A DNA stretch of 64,000 nucleotides from Psychrilyobacter piezotolerans (GCF_003391055.1 NZ_QUAJ01000010.1:33228-97227); one strand, 5' to 3'. Shown: positions 7,432 through 15,550, numbered from the stretch's first letter. The notes: a model not told the origin generated them from the sequence alone. Program-made: numbers and translations.

Positions 7432-8866
7432 TACTCGTGGAAATCATGAAAATTGTACAGCCTCCCAGGCCATTGAAAAAGGGATCTGCAGTGACCGGGG
7501 CCTTTTTGTTCCTAAAAAATTTCCTCATGTTTCCCTGGAGGAAATTGAAAAGATGAAAGAGATGAACTATAAGGAGGTGGCTTTAAATATACTGAAAAGA
7601 TACCTTACAGACTACAGCGAGGAAGAATTAAAAGAGTGTATAGGGGTCTATGATGAAACTTTTTCCCATCCGGAAAAAACCCCGGTAGTGAAATTAAAAG
7701 ACGGGGTCTATGTATTGGAACTCTGGCATGGACCGACTCTTGCATTTAAAGATATGGCCCTTCAGATTATGCCCCGTCTCTTTACCCAGGCAAGGAAAAA
7801 AAATAATGCTGAAAAAGAAAGTTTAATCCTGGTTGCCACATCCGGCGACACAGGAAAGGCTGCACTGGAAGGATTTAAAGATCTGAAAGGTGTAAGGGTA
7901 GTTGTATTTTATCCGGCTCATGGAGTGAGTGATGTACAGAGGCTTCAGATGCTGACATCTGAAGGTGAAAATGTAGAGGTAGTAGGGGTTGTTGGGAATT
8001 TTGATGACTGCCAGACTGCCGTAAAAAATATATTTTTAGATGAAGAATTAAATCTATCCTTGGATAAATTTAAACTTTCTTCTGCTAATTCAATTAATCT
8101 TGGGAGACTCCTCCCCCAGATAATCTATTATTTTAAAGCCTATCTTCAATTGTTGAGAGACAATGAAATTACTTTGGGAGAAACGATAGATTTTTCCGTG
8201 CCCACTGGAAACTTCGGGGATATATTGGCCGGATATTATGCCAAACAAATGGGCCTTCCTGTGGGGAAATTGATCTGTGCCTCCAATAAAAACAATGTAT
8301 TATATGATTTTTTAAAAACAGGGATCTATAATAAACAGAGGGATTTTTTCAAAACTATGAGCCCGTCCATGGATATTTTAGTCTCTTCCAATTTAGAAAG
8401 ACTTATATATCATATTTTAGAAGATGGTAAAGTTTTAAACAGACTCTACAATGAATTTGAAGAAACAGGAATATTAGAGTTAGATACAGCATCTCTAAAA
8501 AAGATCCAGGAAACTATAGCTGCGGACTATAGTACCGAAGATGAGTGCTTAGAAACTATCTATGATACATTTGATAAAAATAATTATATGATAGATCCCC
8601 ATACTGCAGTTGCCATGAATGGAGGTTTAAAAAATAAATCACGTAAAACAGTTGTTCTTTCCACTGCCAATATCTATAAATTTTCTTCCAGCATTTTAAA
8701 AGCATTTGATTTAGAAAAAAATAATGAATTTGAAAATATTGAGGCCCTGGAAAAACTATCTAAAGAAGATGTTCCGTTAAATATAAAAAAATTAAAATCT
8801 CTCAAGATATTGCATACTAAAGTAGTTGAGAAAGACAAACTGGGAGATGTTTTGAGAAGTTTATAA
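7418..8866 (+). CDS. thrC: threonine synthase
   Basis: A 482-residue PLP enzyme that turns O-phosphohomoserine into threonine. It begins MKYISTRGN, a usual ThrC N-terminus. The PLP lysine is Lys111 in TLAFKDMA, and ATSGDTGKAALEGF is the phosphate/PLP loop. The ATG at 7418 is preferred because GAGGAGG lies just upstream. It is the last gene of the operon. No strong terminator is seen after it, and a new consensus promoter begins 6 bp past the stop codon. Confidence 0.96.
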   Translation: MKYISTRGNHENCTASQAIEKGICSDRGLFVPKKFPHVSLEEIEKMKEMNYKEVALNILKRYLTDYSEEELKECIGVYDETFSHPEKTPVVKLKDGVYVLELWHGPTLAFKDMALQIMPRLFTQARKKNNAEKESLILVATSGDTGKAALEGFKDLKGVRVVVFYPAHGVSDVQRLQMLTSEGENVEVVGVVGNFDDCQTAVKNIFLDEELNLSLDKFKLSSANSINLGRLLPQIIYYFKAYLQLLRDNEITLGETIDFSVPTGNFGDILAGYYAKQMGLPVGKLICASNKNNVLYDFLKTGIYNKQRDFFKTMSPSMDILVSSNLERLIYHILEDGKVLNRLYNEFEETGILELDTASLKKIQETIAADYSTEDECLETIYDTFDKNNYMIDPHTAVAMNGGLKNKSRKTVVLSTANIYKFSSSILKAFDLEKNNEFENIEALEKLSKEDVPLNIKKLKSLKILHTKVVEKDKLGDVLRSL

Positions 8867-8871
8867 GATTG

Positions 8872-8900
8872 TTGACATAATTAAAAAAAATTGTTATAAT
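8872..8900 (+). promoter_or_regulatory. consensus promoter of the riboswitch-threonine aldolase unit
   Basis: TTGACA (8872-8877), a 17 bp spacer and TATAAT (8895-8900) match the sigma-70 consensus at all 12 positions. Transcription would start about 8907, just before the glycine aptamers. Confidence 0.88.
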
Positions 8901-8917
8901 CCTAACTAAAAATAAAA

Positions 8918-9108
8918 TCGGACGAAGGTATGGGGAGAGAGCTTAGAATATAAGCCACCGAAGAAGTAAAACTTTCAGGTATTCTGCAAAGCAGATAAGG
9001 ACCCTTACTGGACGAGCCTCTGGAGAGACCCAAAATAACGGGCACCGAAGGAGCAAAACCGGTCTATGGACTGGACAAATCTCTCAGGTAAAAAGGACAG
9101 AGGAAGGA
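8918..9108 (+). promoter_or_regulatory. tandem glycine riboswitch
   Basis: Two glycine aptamers lie side by side. The first contains GGGGAGAGA, CCACCGAAGAAGTAAA, TTTCAGGT and AAGGAC (about 8930-9002). The second contains CTGGAGAGACC, GGCACCGAAGGAGCAAA, CTCTCAGGT and AAAAGGACAGAGG (about 9015-9105). These are the signature segments of the gcvT-type glycine aptamer, and the short linker between them is the classic cooperative arrangement. A hairpin and then an intrinsic terminator separate it from threonine aldolase. Direction of control (ON or OFF) cannot be proved by eye. Confidence 0.92.
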
Positions 9109-9177
9109 AAACATATGCATATATGCATGTGTTTTATTTGCCTTCTAAAAAATTCTTATGGATTATTTCCTACTTCA

Positions 9178-9220
9178 GAGGTTATGACTGCAGACTGCAG
9201 TCATAACCTCTTTTATTTTT
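9178..9220 (+). terminator. expression-platform terminator of the glycine riboswitch
   Basis: GAGGTTATGACTGCAG (9178-9193) is exactly complementary to 9195-9210 and is followed by TTTTATTTTT. This strong stem lies between the aptamers and the threonine aldolase start, so read-through must be regulated. A second AT-rich hairpin (about 9105-9152) without a T run lies between aptamer 2 and the terminator and may act as the alternative structure. Confidence 0.85.
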
Positions 9221-9256
9221 GCTTTAAAAAATTTATTATGAATCACAGGAGGAAAA

Positions 9257-10312
9257 ATGGAGAAAAAAAGTTTTGCAAGTGATAATTACAGCGGAGTACA
9301 CCCAAAAATAATGGAGGCGCTTATAGAGTGCAATGTAGGTCACGCAAAAGCATACGGAGAGGATAGATACACAAAAAAAGCCATAGAGAAATTTAAACAG
9401 ATATTTGGTCAGGAGATCTATGTTGATTTTTTATATAACGGTACCGGAGCCAACACGGTGGCTTTAGATGCCATGACTGAATCATTTCAGTCTGTAATCT
9501 GTCCGGAGCAGGCACATATAAACACATACGAAGTAGGAGCCCCTACAAAATTTACCGGATGTCCCATGATAGGAATAAAGGCTTCTGATACAGGAGGTAA
9601 GCTGAAAGTTGAAAGGGTAAGGGACTACCTAAAAATTTCCACGGGGAGTATGCATCATTCCCAGCCGAGAGTCATCTCTATAACCCAGCCCACAGAGGTA
9701 GGGAGTGTCTATACACTGAAAGAAATAGAAGAAATAGCAGACTTTGCCCATGAAAACGGGCTCCTCCTCCACATGGACGGGGCAAGGATATTCAATGCGG
9801 CTGAGAGTCTGGGTGTGGGGTTAAAAGAGATGACAAAGGATCTCGGAGTGGATGTACTGTCATTCGGAGGGACAAAAAACGGGATGATGTTTGGAGAAGC
9901 TGTGGTATTTTTCAATACAAAGCTGGCTGAAAATTTTACCCATAGAAAAAAACAATGCACACAGTTAAATTCTAAGATGCGTTATATAACGGCACAGTTT
10001 ACAGCCCTTTTAGAAGATGGACTGGGATTTAAAAATGCAAAACAGTCCAATAATATGGCAAAACTTTTGGCAGAGAGTGTATCGGATATCCCAGGTGTGG
10101 AGATGACAAATGAAGTGGAAGCAAATACTGTATATGCCATCCTTCCAAAAGAAATAATACCGGATCTGCAGGAAAAATACTTCTTTTATGTCTGGGATAT
10201 AGTACGTTCAGAGGTCAGATGGGTCACATCTTTTGATATAACAGAGGAAGATGTGATGGATTTTGCAGAACAAATAAGGTCTACCCTGGAAAAAATTAAA
10301 AAAGCAGCCTAA
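9257..10312 (+). CDS. ltaE: low-specificity L-threonine aldolase
   Basis: A 351-residue fold-type I PLP enzyme that splits threonine into glycine and acetaldehyde. The PLP lysine is Lys207 in LSFGGTKNG, and LHMDGARIFNA is the cofactor Asp/Arg region. AGGAGG precedes the ATG. It sits behind a glycine riboswitch and directly after the threonine operon, so it would draw on newly made threonine to produce glycine when glycine is short (if the switch is OFF-type) or degrade threonine. The enzyme family is clear. Confidence 0.94.
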   Translation: MEKKSFASDNYSGVHPKIMEALIECNVGHAKAYGEDRYTKKAIEKFKQIFGQEIYVDFLYNGTGANTVALDAMTESFQSVICPEQAHINTYEVGAPTKFTGCPMIGIKASDTGGKLKVERVRDYLKISTGSMHHSQPRVISITQPTEVGSVYTLKEIEEIADFAHENGLLLHMDGARIFNAAESLGVGLKEMTKDLGVDVLSFGGTKNGMMFGEAVVFFNTKLAENFTHRKKQCTQLNSKMRYITAQFTALLEDGLGFKNAKQSNNMAKLLAESVSDIPGVEMTNEVEANTVYAILPKEIIPDLQEKYFFYVWDIVRSEVRWVTSFDITEEDVMDFAEQIRSTLEKIKKAA

Positions 10313-10446
10313 AAACTTCAGAAAATAGTTTTCAAAGAGGATTTTTTTAAACTGCTGGTATAAAGATAATAAGCCGCAGAGAGATTTAATAAAAGCTGGG
10401 CAGGATGGAAGAGACAAAAAAAATAAGGTGAAAGGAGATAAATATT

Positions 10447-10905
10447 ATGGAAAGAGAAGAATTAGAGAAAATAATTTTTAATATTGTTCCTCAACTTTCA
10501 TTTTTTGGCGGGACGTCTCCAGAGGAGATACATAATATAATAGATTATATCCACGAAGAAGAAGTAGAGGCCGGCAACTATGTGTACAGAGAGGGAGATT
10601 CTCCAGAAAGTCTTTATATTTTATTGGAAGGAGAGATGGATTTTTTTATACTGGACGAAAAAATAGCCCATGGAGAGACAGGCTTATTGTTTGGGACGTC
10701 GGCTACCATCGGCATTCAAAAACAATTGGTATCTGCAATGGCTATAACAGATATTAAACTGGCTGTAATTTCTAAAAGTTTTTTTATAGAGATGAGCAAA
10801 AAAGATCCAAAGCTTTTTGTAAAGATAATATTAAATGTGGCAAGGGATCTGGCCAGAGACTTGAAATTTTTAAGGGATTATGTAGAAAAACAAAAATCTA
10901 AGTAG
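10447..10905 (+). CDS. cyclic nucleotide-binding domain protein without DNA-binding domain
   Basis: A 152-residue protein made almost only of a CAP_ED-like double-stranded beta-helix: EEEVEAGNYVYREGDSPESLYILLEGEMDFF, GETGLLFG and the following beta strands to about residue 125, then a helix. CRP-family regulators add a C-terminal helix-turn-helix, which is absent here. It could be a sensor subunit acting on another protein. Only the fold is supported; the ligand and partner are unknown. Confidence 0.75.
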   Translation: MEREELEKIIFNIVPQLSFFGGTSPEEIHNIIDYIHEEEVEAGNYVYREGDSPESLYILLEGEMDFFILDEKIAHGETGLLFGTSATIGIQKQLVSAMAITDIKLAVISKSFFIEMSKKDPKLFVKIILNVARDLARDLKFLRDYVEKQKSK

Positions 10906-10963
10906 GGCGTATATTATTTTGTATAGAGTAAAAAAAAACAAATGGGTAAAGGAAGGTTTTAAT

Positions 10964-11818
10964 ATGAAAATAAAAATGATTACTGCACTGACTTTTATCA
11001 TCTTATTATCTGCCTGCGGGGGCATAAAAAAGACAAGTGAGACCGACCTTAAAATTTCAGGTCTTAAGGGCAGGGTTAAATCAGTTAAATATTCCACCTA
11101 TGATACAGAGTTAAAATTTGGAGAAATTAAAAAGGGTACCAGGAGTAGTTCTGGACAGGATAACAGATACTACTATTTCAATGAGAAAGAAGTTAAAATT
11201 GAGGAGGGAGAACGTGACTCCTATGATCGGATTCAAAGGAAAACGTTATATAAATATAACGATGAAGGAAAGTTAATCCAAACAAGTGACTTCGATTCCA
11301 GGGTTGAATTTGCAGGTAAAACAATATATACAAGAGATGATAAAGGAAACTTAATTGAAGCAAGTGATTTTAATTCCAAGGGTGAGTTCATCGGTAAAAT
11401 AATATATACAAGGGACAGCAAAGGAAATGCTGTTGAAACAAATAGTTATAATTCCATGGGCAGCTTGAACTCTAAATTCAAATTTGAATATGATAAAAAA
11501 GGAAGAGTGCTTGAATCTATATATTATGGATCTGATGGAGAGCTCCGTGACAAAACATATTTTAAATATGACGGTAAAGGAAGGGTGATCGAAGTAAAGT
11601 TGATAACAGAGGATTCTATCTTTATCAAAAATTTTAAATATGAGAATAAAGAAAAAGATGATGTGACTTTAATGATTCAATACGAGGGTTATTTAACTAT
11701 GTCAAAAACAAGATATATGTATAAGTACGATGAGAATGGTAACTGGATTCAAAAGATCAGCATTGAGGACGAGAAACCTAAAGTAATAGAGGAAAGAGAA
11801 ATTGAGTATTATATGTAG
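10964..11818 (+). CDS. lipoprotein with repeated YD/RHS-like strands
   Basis: A 284-residue predicted lipoprotein. The signal peptide has a lipobox LLSACGG with Cys18. Residues about 75-240 contain tandem units of roughly 24 residues of the form Y-x-Y-D-x-K-G-x-x-I-E, such as YTRDDKGNLIEAS and YTRDSKGNAVETN, resembling YD/RHS-type repeats. The ATG at 10964 is chosen because it starts the signal peptide and follows GGAAGG. A terminator follows. It would sit on the outer or cytoplasmic membrane facing the periplasm. Function unknown; probably a surface or binding protein. Confidence 0.7.
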   Translation: MKIKMITALTFIILLSACGGIKKTSETDLKISGLKGRVKSVKYSTYDTELKFGEIKKGTRSSSGQDNRYYYFNEKEVKIEEGERDSYDRIQRKTLYKYNDEGKLIQTSDFDSRVEFAGKTIYTRDDKGNLIEASDFNSKGEFIGKIIYTRDSKGNAVETNSYNSMGSLNSKFKFEYDKKGRVLESIYYGSDGELRDKTYFKYDGKGRVIEVKLITEDSIFIKNFKYENKEKDDVTLMIQYEGYLTMSKTRYMYKYDENGNWIQKISIEDEKPKVIEEREIEYYM

Positions 11819-11829
11819 GATATAAGGTT

Positions 11830-11862
11830 AAAAGGGAGATCGGTTTAATCGATCTCCCTTTT
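11830..11862 (+). terminator. intrinsic terminator
   Basis: AAAAGGGAGATCG and CGATCTCCCTTTT form a perfect 13 bp stem ending in a T run, 11 bp after the lipoprotein stop codon. Confidence 0.9.
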
Positions 11863-11935
11863 GTATATAACTAAGATAATCTACTGTAAGTTGATTAACA
11901 ACCTGTCCTATTACTTATTAGTGATTCGAAAAAAA

Positions 11936-12181
11936 TCAATACATTATTCTCAGCACAAGGTATGGTACGATATTAAGCATTATTATGGCGATCTTATATT
12001 GTCCCAATAATTGGAAATATCCACGGGATAAATCATTCTCATCTAAATTAAAAATTTTGGAATGAATACGTAAAACCGGACCCCGTAGGGAGGTTATAAA
12101 AATCATTGAAAACAGACCTAATCCAATATTGATTACAGAACACCAGCCAAGAAATTCTCTTATTACTTCGATTTTATTCAT
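11936..12181 (-). CDS. DUF6868-like small membrane protein
   Basis: An 81-residue protein with two hydrophobic segments (about 12-34 and 60-80) and conserved-looking features: REFLGWCSVINIGLG, a central LRIHSKIF, and YKIAIIMLNIVPYLVLR. This pattern fits the DUF6868 family of about 80-residue integral membrane proteins as I remember it. The start is preceded by GGAGG. Upstream at 12221-12257 is a promoter-like segment shared with the broken nitroreductase gene at 23.9 kb. Function unknown. Confidence 0.65.
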   Translation of the reverse strand: MNKIEVIREFLGWCSVINIGLGLFSMIFITSLRGPVLRIHSKIFNLDENDLSRGYFQLLGQYKIAIIMLNIVPYLVLRIMY

Positions 12182-12220
12182 ATCGATCCTCCTCTGTTAT
12201 TTTGATTTAAGGATACACTT

Positions 12221-12257
12221 TATAATATATATTTCATTATAAATTTAAGGTTGTCAA
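12221..12257 (-). promoter_or_regulatory. promoter/operator-like repeat, copy 1
   Basis: Minus-strand reading begins TTGACAA and continues through AATTTATAATGAAATATA to TATTATA. The inner part is an inverted repeat TATAAT...ATTATA. A 37 bp match with five differences lies at 23943-23979, also just upstream of a minus-strand gene. It may be a common regulator's binding site. Confidence 0.5.
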
Positions 12258-12279
12258 TTTTTTTTGGATTTCAACATAA

Positions 12280-12304
12280 AAAGGACTCTAATTTAGAGTC
12301 CTTT
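12280..12304 (-). terminator. intrinsic terminator of the YwqK-like lipoprotein gene
   Basis: AAAGGACTC-TAATTTA-GAGTCCTTT is a 9 bp stem. On the minus strand it is followed by a T run, and it lies 16 bp beyond the stop codon of the gene at 12320-12808. Confidence 0.85.
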
Positions 12305-12319
12305 GAAATGTCGTAGGAG

Positions 12320-12808
12320 TTACCATTCTTGCCAATTTATTTCATCTTTAATCTGCCCATTTTCATAATATGAAATCATTTTCCCATCCAATTGGTTTTG
12401 CTTGAAATCAAGTTTCATTTCAACCTGTCCATTTTTATAATAGGAAAAGTTCTCTCCATCCTGCTTCCCCTGCTTAAAATTAAATCTGGCTTCAACCTGC
12501 CCATTTTTATAATAAGAAATCATTTCTCCATCTAACTGATCATGCTCAAAATTAAATTTTTCTTTAATCTGCCCATCTTCATAATAAGAAATATTTTCCC
12601 CATGGTACTTACCCTGCTCAAAATTAAGTTTCTCTTTAATCTGCCCATTTTTATAATATTTAAGTAAAATTCCTGTATATGGTTTTTTTTCATTTGTTAT
12701 ATAAATAAGACCATTTCTTTTTTGTGTTTTAGAAAATAATTCTTCCCTTTTATCACAACTTATTAAAATTAAACATAAAATAAATACAACTAATAATCTT
12801 TTTTTCAC
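12320..12808 (-). CDS. YwqK-like MORN-variant repeat lipoprotein
   Basis: A 162-residue protein starting with GTG at 12808, which gives a proper lipoprotein signal (FILCLILISCDKR, Cys18) after an AGGAAG site; the upstream extension has no ribosome site. The mature part is made of repeats of 23-24 residues of the form YYKNGQIKEKLNFEQGKYHGE, the MORN_2 repeat of the YwqK 'antitoxin' family. It is one of four such genes in this window (others at 15197, 25135 and 31136). The antitoxin label of the family does not prove a toxin partner here, and none is visible beside it. Confidence 0.75.
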   Translation of the reverse strand: MKKRLLVVFILCLILISCDKREELFSKTQKRNGLIYITNEKKPYTGILLKYYKNGQIKEKLNFEQGKYHGENISYYEDGQIKEKFNFEHDQLDGEMISYYKNGQVEARFNFKQGKQDGENFSYYKNGQVEMKLDFKQNQLDGKMISYYENGQIKDEINWQEW

Positions 12809-12990
12809 TCTGCCACTTCCTTTATAATCTTCTTCTATTAAGATAATATATCTTAATATTAGATAAGTCAAGATTAAGTTAAAATTAATTTTTCTCATCT
12901 TAATATAAGGAAAATTTGAAATAGCAAAATAACTCGATACTGTTCTGATAGACACCTTTCTTTCTCACATGAAATAGATCTTAAATTGAT

Positions 12991-13626
12991 CTATATACTC
13001 TTCAATATTTCAATAAACTCCTCAGGTTCAGCTCTCTCAGTATGGTTGGCATTGGCATAAACATATCGAATTACTAAGTTTTCATCGGTAATTATTGTTG
13101 CAGGCATAGGCAGTTCTCTCCTTTTATCTCCATTTGAATCTTCCAAATTTATTCCAAACTCCAGATAAAGATTGTTTAATTCTTCAGAAAGAACAAAAAC
13201 TAATCCTAATTTCTTAGCAAAATTATTTTCTATGTCACTTGTGATCAGGCTTTTGGCGTCTTTCACTTCTTTAGTTTTATGTTTATCAGGTTTTTCAGGA
13301 GATATTGATATTAATTTACCTCCTAATTCTTCGATTTCATCCTGCATCTCTTCTAGAACTCCCAGTTCTAAGTTGCAGTATGGTCACCAGGAGCCTCTAA
13401 AAAAATTTAAGACCAATTTCTTATTCTTAAAACTGTCCTTGCTGTATTTATTTCCCTGGGTGTCTATTAAATTAAAATCAGGGAGTTTTTCTCCTACCTT
13501 TATTGTTTTCTCCTCAATATGAGTTGCTTTTAGTTCTCTTAAAGCTTTTTCCATGGTGGCTATTACTTCATGAGGCATATCAGCTTCTGCATTGGTACTA
13601 TATTCTTTTAATTTTTCTCTTAACAT
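12991..13626 (-). CDS. peroxiredoxin-like selenoprotein (in-frame UGA read as Sec81)
   Basis: Two open segments in one frame (13387-13626 and 12991-13383) are separated only by a TGA at 13384-13386. Joined, they give 211 residues, the usual length of the peroxiredoxin-like AhpC/TSA family. The join reads FFRGSW-U-PYCNLELGVL, matching the family motif W-C-P-Y-C with Sec in place of the first Cys, giving a UxxC redox centre (Sec81, Cys84). A SECIS-like hairpin follows the UGA. The start has AAGGAGGG upstream. Expected role: thiol/selenol-dependent peroxide reduction. The alternative is a Cys-to-stop mutation, but codon and hairpin placement favour Sec. Confidence 0.82.
13342..13378 (-). promoter_or_regulatory. 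bacterial SECIS-like hairpin
   Basis: Starting 5 nt after the UGA, CTGCA (13378-13374) pairs with TGCAG (13346-13342). Inside, TTAGAAC pairs with GTTCTAG (7 bp, one T-G wobble) around the loop TGGGA. The apical loop starts 19 nt after the UGA and has a G at its second position, within the distance and loop rule known for bacterial SECIS elements. Confidence 0.7.
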
Positions 13627-13760
13627 TTTTTCCCTCCTTCATTGTTATGATTTAAATGTTATTACTTTGATTATATATACCCTTTACAGATTTATCCTCT
13701 ATTTACTCAATTTTCTATTAAAATTGAGACTAAATTTATCTACATATTATTAAGGGAATA

Positions 13761-13789
13761 TTGATTTTATTTAGGGTTTGTAGTATAAA
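13761..13789 (+). promoter_or_regulatory. promoter, duplicated copy A
   Basis: TTGATT (13761-13766), 17 bp, TATAAA (13784-13789). The surrounding 60-70 bp (from about 13749) closely match the segment from about 15110, which holds a second promoter before the YwqK-like gene at 15197. The region from 13627 to this promoter holds a CTCAATTTT/AAAATTGAG hairpin (13709-13732) and no gene. Confidence 0.65.
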
Positions 13790-13835
13790 GTATGGAAGAA
13801 TACTTTTAAATTTAATTAAATTATCCAGTAATAAC

Positions 13836-13955
13836 TTGATTTTTGGTATAACTGATAATAGTGCAATAAAAGTAACTTCAACTTTAGAGTTTTTTGGTGA
13901 TGTCTACTTATTAGACAGAGGAAAAATATTAAAATTAAAAGGGGAAAGAATATGA
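13836..13955 (+). pseudogene. possible C-terminal gene remnant overlapping the acetyltransferase start
   Basis: A frame open from the promoter ends TLEFFGDVYLLDRGKILKL and overlaps the next ATG as ATGA. The best internal start is a TTG at 13836 without a clear ribosome site. It could be the tail of a lost gene that still couples translation to the acetyltransferase, or chance. I do not recognise the sequence. Confidence 0.25.
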
Positions 13956-14443
13956 ATATATATTTAAAAAAATTGGAATTAAAAGAACCTGTTGAAATTT
14001 TTAATTTACTCCAAGAAACCGTTGAAGAAAATTGGGGTTTAATGGATTCTATGACTCATGAGAAATTTCCCAAATATTTAAAAGAGAAATATGATGAAGA
14101 TTTAGGAATCAACCTAAAGAAGGGACGAGTCCCGCAAACTACTTATTGGCTCTATGCAAATGAAATCCCCTGTGGAATGATTGTAGTCAGGAGGGGAATA
14201 AACGAGCCTCTTCTTAAAAGAGGAGGACATATCGGGTATTATATTAAAAAAAATTATAGAAGAAAAGGCTACGGGGAAAAAATGCTTTCTCTATGCCTGG
14301 ATCTTCTGCGAAAAGAAGGACAGAATAAAGTTTTAATTACATGTAACGAGGATAATATCGGTTCTCAAAGGGTAATTGAAAATAATATGGGCATCCTTGA
14401 AAATATAGTAGATGGAAGCAGGAGGTACTGGATAAATTTATAG
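13952..14443 (+). CDS. GNAT family N-acetyltransferase
   Basis: A 163-residue GNAT protein. The acetyl-CoA pyrophosphate loop is GHIGYYIKKNYRRKGYGEKML (about residues 90-110), followed by the typical beta-strand KVLITCNEDNIGSQRVIENN. AGGGGAAAG precedes the ATG. The substrate is unknown; similar proteins acetylate small amines or amino acids. A second, different GNAT gene follows 103 bp later. Confidence 0.88.
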   Translation: MNIYLKKLELKEPVEIFNLLQETVEENWGLMDSMTHEKFPKYLKEKYDEDLGINLKKGRVPQTTYWLYANEIPCGMIVVRRGINEPLLKRGGHIGYYIKKNYRRKGYGEKMLSLCLDLLRKEGQNKVLITCNEDNIGSQRVIENNMGILENIVDGSRRYWINL

Positions 14444-14546
14444 TCTAGAATCCAAATTATTTTTAAAAGATATTTGGAATTTTATTTTATAGGGAAACTT
14501 TTAAAATTCAGTTAATAGAAAATTACTTAGATAAAGGAGATAAAAG

Positions 14547-15113
14547 ATGGAAAAAATAGTGGATGAAAATATAAAAATTGTATCACTGGATTTAGATGAT
14601 ATGGGATCTGTCGATCAGCTGTGTAATGAATGCGAGGATTATTTTTTAATGGTTAACGGAACTGTTCACACAAAAGAAGACGCAGAAGAAATACTGACTG
14701 CTCTGCCGCCAGAGAAAGAATTCAAAGATAAGTTTGCATTAGGAGTACTTTACAAGGAGGAGCTCATAGGGGTAATAGATCTTATAAAGGATTACCCTGT
14801 AATAGATCAATGGATCATCGGATTATTTCTTTTGAAGAAAAAAGACAGGAATAAAGGAATCGGAAAACAGGTTCACAGTGCTCTGATTGAAATGGTTTTA
14901 AAGGACAGTGGAAAGTCACTCATAGTGGGTGTTGTCAAAGAGAACATCAAGGGATTCAAATTTTGGGAAAATCTGGGTTATAAAACAATAAAAGAAACAG
15001 AAGTAACATTGGGGGATAAAGTCAAGAAAGCATATGTAATGGTGTTGGAATTGAATTTCTTAAATAAAAATACTCCTTTAAAAGCAGAGGTTGATTTACC
15101 TGCAAGTTATTAA
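14547..15113 (+). CDS. GNAT family N-acetyltransferase
   Basis: A 188-residue GNAT protein with the acetyl-CoA loop LKKKDRNKGIGKQVHSAL near residues 97-114 and a C-terminal GFKFWENLGYKTIKETEV strand typical of the family. AAAGGAGAT precedes the ATG. It differs from the preceding acetyltransferase, so this is not a recent tandem duplication. Substrate unknown. Confidence 0.88.
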   Translation: MEKIVDENIKIVSLDLDDMGSVDQLCNECEDYFLMVNGTVHTKEDAEEILTALPPEKEFKDKFALGVLYKEELIGVIDLIKDYPVIDQWIIGLFLLKKKDRNKGIGKQVHSALIEMVLKDSGKSLIVGVVKENIKGFKFWENLGYKTIKETEVTLGDKVKKAYVMVLELNFLNKNTPLKAEVDLPASY

Positions 15114-15120
15114 TGGAATA

Positions 15121-15149
15121 TTGATTTTATTTAGACTTTATAGTGTAAA
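15121..15149 (+). promoter_or_regulatory. promoter, duplicated copy B
   Basis: TTGATT (15121-15126), 17 bp, TGTAAA (15144-15149). It lies in a segment that repeats the promoter region at 13749-13810 with few changes. It drives the YwqK-like gene at 15197. Confidence 0.6.
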
Positions 15150-15196
15150 GTCTGTAAGGAACTTTTAAATTTACTATCAATAAAGAGGTGTAAACT

Positions 15197-15550
15197 ATGA
15201 AGAAAATACTTTTACTACTACTATTAATATTAGCATTTAACATAAGCTCAATTAGTTATAGAAAATCAATTGATCAAAGGCAATTATATAACCGAAATAT
15301 CAAACCTCAAAGACATTTTAAAAATAAATTAACAAATGCGAAAGTTATTGGCTACTGTGAAAACGGAAAGGTTATATTTAAAGGGAATTTTAAAAATGGT
15401 AAAAAAGATGGAGAATGGCTTACTTACTATGAAAATGGGAAAATCCAAGCTAAAGGAAATTATAAAGGTGGGGAAAAAGACGGAGAATGGCTTACCTATT
15501 ATAAAAATGGAAAAGTTAAATTGAAAATAAATTATAAAGAGGGAAATTAA
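15197..15550 (+). CDS. YwqK-like MORN-variant repeat protein, exported, short
   Basis: A 117-residue protein with an N-terminal signal peptide (KKILLLLLLILAFNISSISY) and two to three repeats such as NGKVIFKGNFKNGKKDGEW and NGKIQAKGNYKGGEKDGEW. It has no lipobox cysteine, so it may be secreted or periplasmic. GAGGTG precedes the ATG. It is the shortest of the four YwqK-like genes in the window and may be a remnant of a longer array. Function unknown. Confidence 0.75.
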   Translation: MKKILLLLLLILAFNISSISYRKSIDQRQLYNRNIKPQRHFKNKLTNAKVIGYCENGKVIFKGNFKNGKKDGEWLTYYENGKIQAKGNYKGGEKDGEWLTYYKNGKVKLKINYKEGN

